This document shows, in pieces, positions 1-4,902 of a DNA stretch of 9,850 bases (the stretch's first letter is position 1; each line of letters starts with the position of its first letter). Location: the NCBI GenBank assembly GCA_030826005.1, contig JAPJOW010000161.1:1-9850 (forward strand). The letters are read 5' to 3'. The translations under genes and the position numbers were made by a program. Under the pieces are notes generated by a model, which had not been told where the DNA came from, searched no databases, and was given only the letters and a program-made list of their open reading frames with translations. This DNA is from Aliterella sp. RAGGC_92 (GTDB taxonomy: Bacteria > Cyanobacteriota > Cyanobacteriia > Cyanobacteriales > Chroococcidiopsidaceae).

Positions 1-640
1 TTGTCTCGCGAGTTTTAACTGGAATAAGAATAGTCCCTCGATTCCCGCTCACTTTAATATCATAGGTTTCGCCACCAAGTTTAATTTGAGTTTTTTCAAT
101 TACCAGAGCAATTTTATATTTTTCAAATATTGTCAAGAGAGTACGACGGACAACTTCCTCAAATAAGTTTCCTTTAATTGAACGGCGACTTCCTTCTAGG
201 CGGTCAATTATAACTTCAGAAATTGGCAGCCAGTCCCATCGTTCGCGATCGGGTAAAACCTTCGCAGCATATTGTCGTACCTGATTAAATAATTCAGCTT
301 TGCGTTCGCGATTGTTTCCACTCAAGTTTTTTAAAAATCCTTTGAGTCTCTGTTCGGGAGCATCTCTAAATATCCATCCTAACAACAGCCATTTAGCTTT
401 ATCTTCAGAATATGGGCGAGCTATTCCGTCATATAGTTTTAAATTGTTAGGAATTTTACGTTTTAAGTATTTCTCAATCGTCATTTTTGCTTTCAAAACA
501 TCTTGCTCGAAAATAAATTCGTACAGTTCGGTATAACCTTCTAGCTGTAGAAAGTCCGTAAAATCGTTAAAAAAGGGCTGATTTAAGTTAGCAATGATTG
601 CTAACTCTTTAAGGCGTAGATTCTCTGGAATATTAGTCAT
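1..640 (-). CDS. Probable type II restriction endonuclease (3' end beyond left edge)
   Basis: This open frame starts at ATG (640-638) and runs 213 codons off the left edge, so the C-terminus is missing. Its probable role is cleavage of unmethylated DNA as the nuclease of a type II R-M system. That rests mainly on context: it directly follows and overlaps by 8 nt a C-type controller gene, the usual C-R order. The visible protein has a mostly helical N-terminal part. From about residue 155 there is a stretch resembling a PD-(D/E)XK core: GNLFEEVV (158-165, helix with E161/E162), a strand ending ETYDIKV (D194), then a strand GTILIPVK (K209). The residue two before the lysine is proline, not Asp/Glu, so the site is atypical. 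There is no Shine-Dalgarno sequence at the start, so translation is probably coupled to the controller. I cannot assign a recognition site. Another DNA-acting protein remains possible. Confidence 0.66.
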   Translation of the reverse strand, partial: MTNIPENLRLKELAIIANLNQPFFNDFTDFLQLEGYTELYEFIFEQDVLKAKMTIEKYLKRKIPNNLKLYDGIARPYSEDKAKWLLLGWIFRDAPEQRLKGFLKNLSGNNRERKAELFNQVRQYAAKVLPDRERWDWLPISEVIIDRLEGSRRSIKGNLFEEVVRRTLLTIFEKYKIALVIEKTQIKLGGETYDIKVSGNRGTILIPVKTRET

Positions 641-857
641 CAAAAAAATCTTTGGGTGAAATACACAAAGCATCGGAAATTCTTTTTATGTTCACGAGGC
701 TAATATTTCTCTGCCCGCGTTCGACACCCCCAATATAACTTCGGTCTAAACCGCATAAGTGCGCTAAGTCCTCCTGAGAGAGTTGACGAGTGTTTCGCAG
801 ATAACGCAGGCGATCGCCAAACTCTTTTCTGATATCTTTTTGGTTAGATGGGGTCAT
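633..857 (-). CDS. R-M controller (C) protein, XRE-family HTH regulator
   Basis: A 74-residue DNA-binding protein of the XRE/C.PvuII type. Such controllers bind C-box operators and time expression of their own gene and the endonuclease gene, delaying the nuclease until the host DNA is methylated. Almost the whole protein is a five-helix HTH domain: LSQEDLAHLCGL (26-37) is helix 2, DRSYIGGVERGQRN (38-51) the recognition helix and following turn, and ISLVNIKRISDAL (52-64) helix 4. The motif RSYIGGVERG closely matches the Y-I-S-x-(I/V)-E-R-G signature of C proteins. The frame opens further upstream to a TTG at 911, but that would translate through the C-box, so the ATG at 857 is chosen. No Shine-Dalgarno sequence precedes it, as in many leaderless C genes. 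The stop codon lies inside the start region of the next gene. Confidence 0.9.
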   Translation of the reverse strand: MTPSNQKDIRKEFGDRLRYLRNTRQLSQEDLAHLCGLDRSYIGGVERGQRNISLVNIKRISDALCISPKDFFDD

Positions 858-858
858 G

Positions 859-906
859 TCTATAAGTAAAAAGCTTATGCTGCCTTTGAGTCCACAGACT
901 TTAAGT
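859..906 (-). promoter_or_regulatory. C-box operator and promoter of the controller-endonuclease pair
   Basis: Read on the minus strand, 906-882 contains ACTTAAAGTC, then TGTG, then GACTCAAAGG: two half-operators separated by TGTG. This strongly resembles the described C-box pattern (GACTnnnAGTC, a short spacer with GTG, then a second GACT). A weak -35 (TGGACT, 894-889) lies in the second half-operator, and a weak -10 (TTTACT, 870-865) follows at 18 bp. That would start transcription at or next to the ATG at 857, giving a leaderless mRNA. In known systems the protein activates from the first operator and represses through the second. The operator is clear. The exact promoter elements are tentative. 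Confidence 0.75.
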
Positions 907-1008
907 ACCAAAGGTTGGTGGTACGTTGCTGACGATTTTTTCGGGCAATTAACTTATCAGTAAAACTAGCCATAAACTTATTTATTTTAATGGAAAAATT
1001 ATTTTAAA

Positions 1009-2283
1009 ATGGTTGCGTCTCAGATCGCTCAAGCAAAACTTATCAGCAAAAATAAGTTTTTATTTCCTCTGCTCGTAGGGCTATTTAGCCGCCTTGTAAT
1101 CGCTGTTTCGATGTTACTAATAGCTCCGTTGCTCCCCGCTCCACCGGAGGGCATTGTGCCTAATTTTAGCTGGGATGTGTTTTTTGCTTGGGATAGCGTT
1201 TGGTATGAAAAAATCGCGACTTCTGGTTACGAGTATATTAACGACGGTCAACATCACTCTGTAGCTTTTTTTCCTTTATTTCCTTTAATTGTGCGGGCGG
1301 TTATGAGCTTGGGCTTGCCTTTTATCGTCGCAGGTACTTTGGTAAATAATTCTGCTTTTTTAGGCGCGATATTACTGATTTACAACTGGGTAGAAAATAA
1401 TTATGGAATTAGCAGCGCGCGTTGGACAGTCTTAGTTTTGGCTTGGTTTCCGCTTTCTATTTATGGTAGTGTAATCTACTCGGAAGGATTGTATTTATTA
1501 CTTAGTTCTGCGGCGTTACAAGCCTTTGAACAAAAAAAATATTGGTGGTTAATACTATGGGGTACTTTAACAACTGCTACTCGTCCTACAAGTATGGCGC
1601 TAATTCCCGCATTGTTGCTTGTTAGTTGGCAAGAGCATCGACCAAAAATTGCTTATATTGCTAGTTTGGCTACGGGGTTAGGTTTATTTTTTTATAGTTT
1701 GTACTGTCAAATTTATTTTCAAGATGCTTTAGCATTTGTCCGCGTTCAAAAAGCCTGGCAACCCCCACAAGATTATTACGGTCAGCGCTGGCTAAAAATG
1801 ATAATGCAAGTTGCGATTGGGACGAGCAATTGGCAGCATGGCGCAATTGTCGATCCTTGGCATCCGCTTCTATTTATAATTATTTCTATTAGTAGTTATT
1901 TTTTATGGCGATCGCGTTTTCGGTTGGGTACGATTAAAACAACTTATATTGTTAGCTTTTTAGTATTTATTTTATGGCTGGTAGCGGGCAATCCTTTAAT
2001 TAATACAGCAATTGTGTTTGGTGGTGCGTATTTGTTATGGTACTTTCGCTCTCAACTTAGTCTGACGGTGATTACTTACGGCTATTGTAGTTTGGCGGTA
2101 ATTTTTACTACAGGAAGAACCGAATCCGCCGAACGCTACGCTTATGGAATTGTCTCAATTGCGATTTCTTTTGGCATTGTACTATCCCGCTACCCGCGTT
2201 ATGGATATATTGCCGTTGCTTTTTTCTCGCTTTTACTGGCGATTTATGCTATGCGTTTTGCTCAAGGTATTTGGGTAGCTTAA
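1009..2283 (+). CDS. PIG-V/Gpi18-like mannosyltransferase, polytopic membrane protein
   Basis: A 424-residue integral membrane protein with about ten hydrophobic segments (first at roughly 17-42). It belongs to the family of GPI mannosyltransferase 2 (PIG-V/Gpi18). Bacterial members are thought to transfer a sugar, probably mannose from a polyprenyl-phosphate donor, on the outer face of the cytoplasmic membrane; their acceptors are mostly unknown. Family marks visible here: the first loop WDSVWYEKIATSGY (61-74), with D62 in the place expected for the catalytic acid; AFFPLFPLIVR (86-96); YSEGLY (157-162); TRPTS (191-195); and a late ESAERYAYG (372-380). The length is typical. ATG at 1009 has only a weak GGA about 16 nt upstream. 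The gene stands alone, divergent from the controller gene, and 450 bp of non-coding DNA follows it. The fold family is well supported; donor and acceptor are inferred. Confidence 0.85.
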   Translation: MVASQIAQAKLISKNKFLFPLLVGLFSRLVIAVSMLLIAPLLPAPPEGIVPNFSWDVFFAWDSVWYEKIATSGYEYINDGQHHSVAFFPLFPLIVRAVMSLGLPFIVAGTLVNNSAFLGAILLIYNWVENNYGISSARWTVLVLAWFPLSIYGSVIYSEGLYLLLSSAALQAFEQKKYWWLILWGTLTTATRPTSMALIPALLLVSWQEHRPKIAYIASLATGLGLFFYSLYCQIYFQDALAFVRVQKAWQPPQDYYGQRWLKMIMQVAIGTSNWQHGAIVDPWHPLLFIIISISSYFLWRSRFRLGTIKTTYIVSFLVFILWLVAGNPLINTAIVFGGAYLLWYFRSQLSLTVITYGYCSLAVIFTTGRTESAERYAYGIVSIAISFGIVLSRYPRYGYIAVAFFSLLLAIYAMRFAQGIWVA

Positions 2284-2313
2284 ATAATCTGAGCCTAACA
2301 AACAGTTTTTTTG

Positions 2314-2357
2314 TAAGCTAACCATAAGTTTTACATAAGTTGGACATTTTTTATACA
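2314..2357 (+). promoter_or_regulatory. Candidate promoter with 11-bp-periodic repeat
   Basis: A -35-like TTTACA (2330-2335) and a -10-like TATACA (2352-2357) are separated by 16 bp. TAAG occurs at 2314, 2325 and 2336, exactly 11 bp apart; the last two copies belong to the larger repeat CATAAGTT (2323-2330 and 2334-2341). The third copy overlaps the 3' end of the -35 and ends about 11 bp before the -10. This spacing suits a direct-repeat-binding activator of the OmpR/PhoB type. It would drive the di-haem protein gene through a long leader. No start site has been shown, and AT-rich DNA gives chance matches easily. Confidence 0.4.
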
Positions 2358-2378
2358 CTAAGTAGCCAATAAAGGTGT

Positions 2379-2405
2379 AACCATAAAAATATGACTATGG
2401 TTTTT
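2379..2405 (+). terminator. Weak intrinsic terminator or attenuator hairpin
   Basis: AACCATA (2379-2385) pairs perfectly with TATGGTT (2396-2402) around a 10-nt loop, and the T-run TTTTT spans 2401-2405. It lies about 95 bp after the mannosyltransferase stop codon and could end that transcript. It also sits just downstream of the candidate promoter at 2330-2357, so it could instead attenuate transcription from there. The stem has only two G-C pairs, so termination would be weak. Confidence 0.35.
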
Positions 2406-2630
2406 CTCCTTTAGGAGTTTTACTTTATACACAACTTTAGGACTGTTTAGGAAAATAAGTCCTAGGTCGTTTTTCTATGAGGGTAGATATTTAGTTCAAA
2501 GTTAGAGACATCAAAAGAGAAATTAAAGTATCTCTTTAATTTTTATTGATTGATAGATAAGTTTTTGAGTTATTTGCAAACAAACATCAAGGTAAAGATC
2601 GTCTTTTGACGATCATTTTGTGGTGAAAAA

Positions 2631-2723
2631 ATGTATAGTCGCAGCTCAAAGATTGAATTTGCGTGCGATCGCCATCTATATTTGGCAAACCATTTAAAAA
2701 TCAAACACAAGTGTAGAGCGTAG
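2631..2723 (+). CDS. Possible 30-residue leader peptide ORF (uORF)
   Basis: ATG at 2631 is preceded at close range by GGTG (2622-2625). The frame runs 30 codons to TAG at 2721, ending 10 nt before the ATG of the di-haem protein gene. The product would start MYSRSSKIEF and is basic, with two cysteines near residues 12 and 28. It has no recognisable domain. The position is right for a leader peptide or a translational coupling element. However, an ORF this short arises often by chance and it contains a HIP1 site, so the call is weak. Confidence 0.2.
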   Translation: MYSRSSKIEFACDRHLYLANHLKIKHKCRA

Positions 2724-2733
2724 AAATTACAAA

Positions 2734-4833
2734 ATGAGTAAAGGTTGGAATAAAAAGCTAGATGACTTACCCAAGTCTCGCCAGCAAAAAACAATCGCGA
2801 GATTGACATCATATTGCTACAAAAACCTGCAAAATTTTGTACTGTTGGGAACTAAATTTTTAGGCAGAATTAGCCAAGTTTCAAAACGGCTAAAAAGTGG
2901 CATGACAATCGCTGCATTGGTAACAGCAGCAATTCTAGCCGGACATACAGTCTCGGCACAGGTATCGCCGCCTTCTCAGCCTTTAGGTTCGTTAAAAAGC
3001 GTATCTATTCCCGAACCTAGCAATTTAGGGGAATTTGTCAAAAATAAAACCGCCGCTATCGAACTTGGCAAGTCTTTATTTTGGGATATGCAGGTTGGTA
3101 GCGATGGGTTGCAATCTTGCGCTAGTTGTCACTTTCATGCCGGGACGGATACCAGAGCAAAAAATCAATTGCATCCTGGGCCAGATAATGTTGTAAAAGC
3201 CGGACTCAACTACACACTTAAGTCTGGGGATTTTCCTTTCCATAAGTTATCAGATCCAAACGATCGCAAATCTACAGTTTTAGCAGATACTAATGATGTT
3301 GCAGGTTCTCAAGGTGTCGATTTAAACAAGTTTAATGACATTACTCCTGGTAGTGCCGTTGATAACATGACCTTGACACCAGACGAGGTATTTAATATTG
3401 ATGATGTAAATATTCGCCAAACTACCGGACGCAATACGCCAAGTTCTGTTAATGCCATATTTAACTTCCGCAATTTCTGGGATGGACGCGCACAAAATGA
3501 TTTTAATGGCGTGAACCCTTTTGGTTCTAGAGATCCCAACGCTTATGTCCTCAAAGCGGCTACAAAGCAGTCAAATCTTGAAAAAGTTAAAATTAGCCTT
3601 AATAACGCTTCTGCCGCTTCTCAAGCGGTAGGGCCGCCATTAAGCGATGTGGAAGAGTCTGCTACTGGTAGAGTATTCCCAGATGTGGGACAAAAGTTTA
3701 ATAGGATTAAAACGAAAAAGCTACCTAGAGAGATTGGTAAGAAATTAAAATACCTTACACCATTAGGTAAGCAAATTGTCCATCCTGAAGACAGCGTACT
3801 AGGTAAGTACAGCCAAGCACCAAAACCAGGCTTAAAGACGAAAAACTACGAAACTATGGTTCAAGATGCTTTTCAACCCCAGTGGTGGGATTCTAAGCAG
3901 ATTATCCAAGTCGGTACAGACGGGACTCGGATGTTCAAGCAACCTCAAGGCGCATTGGCTACTAACGAATTTACGTTGATGGATTACAACTTCTCATTAT
4001 TTATGGGGTTGGCAATTCAGTTATATGAAGCTACGTTGGTTTCTAATAATGCACCGATTGACCAGTATTTTGATGGTAATAGCAGCGCTTTAACCTCTCA
4101 ACAAAAGCAAGGAAAAGAGCTTTTTGAAGGTAAAGCTAAGTGCATAAACTGTCACGGTGGCCCAGAGTTTACTAATGCTTCAGTTAGAAACGTGAAAAAC
4201 GAGCGTTTAGAGCGGATGGAAATGGGTGATGGTGGAGTTGCGGTTTACGATAATGGCTTCTACAACATTGGGGTTCGTCCTACTCAAGAAGACTTGGGAG
4301 TTGGTGGAGAAGATCCTTTTGGCAATCCTCTTTCTGATTCTCGGATGGCACAAGAAGGTAAGTTTACTGACCCTAATTTGAGTCCGCAAATTAGTGCAAC
4401 GGAAAGAGTTGCTGTTGATGGTTCTTTCAAAACTCCTGGCTTGCGTAACATTGAATTAACTGCTCCTTATTTCCATAATGGCGGACAGTTTAATCTCAAG
4501 CAAGTTGTAGAGTTTTACAACCGAGGTGGAGATTTCCACGACGAAAATATTAAGGATCTCGATCCTGATATTGAAAACCTTGGTTTAAGTGAAGACGAAC
4601 AAAACGCTTTGGTCGCTTTCATGCGATCGCTAACTGACGATCGCGTTCTTCGAGAAAAAGCACCTTTCGATCACCCACAATTGTTTATTACTAACGGTCA
4701 TCCTGGTGGTACTAATTCTGTTACTAATGATGGTACGGGTAGAGCTACGGTTGATATGTTAGAAATTCCTGCGGTTGGTCGTAATGGTGGCGCGAAAATA
4801 GATACTTCTAATTTTCTAGCCGAAGGTTCTTAA
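2734..4833 (+). CDS. Large di-haem cytochrome c peroxidase/MauG-family protein, exported
   Basis: A 699-residue protein of the bacterial di-haem cytochrome c peroxidase/MauG superfamily, exported to periplasm or thylakoid lumen. Family enzymes reduce hydrogen peroxide or oxidise protein or organic substrates; the substrate here is unknown. Two c-type haem motifs are visible: CASCH (129-133) and CINCH (470-474). Other marks are TGRNTPSSVNA (231-241), FWDGRA (248-253), FKTPGLRN (565-572), TAPYFHNGG (576-584) and VVEFYNRGGD (591-600). The signal segment is MTIAALVTAAILAGHTVSAQ (57-76), cleavage probably after VSA (75). It is preceded by an unusual basic 56-residue extension. The ATG at 2902 would remove this but also the positive charges a signal peptide needs, so the upstream start is kept with doubt. 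The haem motifs are 341 residues apart, wider than in classic peroxidases. A 60-residue tail with DHPQLF and NGHPGG follows. Expression may be controlled by the long leader; the gene ends in a strong terminator. Confidence 0.85.
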   Translation: MSKGWNKKLDDLPKSRQQKTIARLTSYCYKNLQNFVLLGTKFLGRISQVSKRLKSGMTIAALVTAAILAGHTVSAQVSPPSQPLGSLKSVSIPEPSNLGEFVKNKTAAIELGKSLFWDMQVGSDGLQSCASCHFHAGTDTRAKNQLHPGPDNVVKAGLNYTLKSGDFPFHKLSDPNDRKSTVLADTNDVAGSQGVDLNKFNDITPGSAVDNMTLTPDEVFNIDDVNIRQTTGRNTPSSVNAIFNFRNFWDGRAQNDFNGVNPFGSRDPNAYVLKAATKQSNLEKVKISLNNASAASQAVGPPLSDVEESATGRVFPDVGQKFNRIKTKKLPREIGKKLKYLTPLGKQIVHPEDSVLGKYSQAPKPGLKTKNYETMVQDAFQPQWWDSKQIIQVGTDGTRMFKQPQGALATNEFTLMDYNFSLFMGLAIQLYEATLVSNNAPIDQYFDGNSSALTSQQKQGKELFEGKAKCINCHGGPEFTNASVRNVKNERLERMEMGDGGVAVYDNGFYNIGVRPTQEDLGVGGEDPFGNPLSDSRMAQEGKFTDPNLSPQISATERVAVDGSFKTPGLRNIELTAPYFHNGGQFNLKQVVEFYNRGGDFHDENIKDLDPDIENLGLSEDEQNALVAFMRSLTDDRVLREKAPFDHPQLFITNGHPGGTNSVTNDGTGRATVDMLEIPAVGRNGGAKIDTSNFLAEGS

Positions 4834-4859
4834 TTTCCTCTGAATCTAATTGATTTTTT

Positions 4860-4890
4860 AAAGTACAGGTTATTATGCCTGTACTTTTTT
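4860..4890 (+). terminator. Rho-independent terminator of the di-haem protein gene
   Basis: A perfect 10-bp stem, AAAGTACAGG (4860-4869) with CCTGTACTTT (4878-4887), encloses an 8-nt loop. The T-run continues to 4890. It starts 27 nt after the stop codon. It also lies 13 bp beyond the stop of the convergent minus-strand gene, and the same stem could form in that transcript, though only three T follow it in that direction. Confidence 0.9.
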
Positions 4891-4902
4891 ATTGGCAACT
4901 AT

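Larger units (their letters stand above)
2284..2733 (+). other. 450-bp intergenic region / probable structured leader of the di-haem protein gene
   Basis: I see no protein-coding gene of normal size here. The region holds, in order: a triple repeat of 11-bp period with a promoter-like pair (2314-2357); a hairpin with a T-run (2379-2405); a small inverted repeat CTCCT-TT-AGGAG (2406-2417); a 7-bp stem TAGGACT/AGTCCTA (2438-2464) followed shortly by five T (2470-2474); two overlapping, mutually exclusive AT-rich stems (2514-2542); a perfect hairpin GATCGTC-TTTT-GACGATC (2597-2614); a possible 30-codon ORF (2631-2723); and a HIP1 site (2665-2672). If transcription starts near 2364, the downstream gene has a 5' leader of about 370 nt. 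No known riboswitch family was recognised. Confidence 0.5.

Noticed and set aside
300..536. 78-codon plus-strand ORF in the left region
   Set aside because: It lies antisense to the nuclease gene, which has the stronger coding context; the translation resembles no protein and has no ribosome binding site.
858..911. Upstream TTG start adding 18 residues to the controller
   Set aside because: These codons cover the C-box and promoter; the protein without them has the normal C-protein length.
951..2563. AACTTAT/ATAAGTT recurring around the mannosyltransferase gene as a shared operator
   Set aside because: The 7-mer is AT-rich and recurs elsewhere in the window (for example near 6008, 6450 and 6905), so most copies are probably chance; only the 11-bp-spaced array is kept.
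2570..2812. 80-codon minus-strand ORF over the leader and start of the di-haem gene
   Set aside because: Antisense to the leader and signal region, with no family resemblance; judged a chance frame.
3309..4389. Minus-strand ORFs at 3309-3539 and 4207-4389
   Set aside because: Both are antisense frames wholly inside the well-supported di-haem gene.
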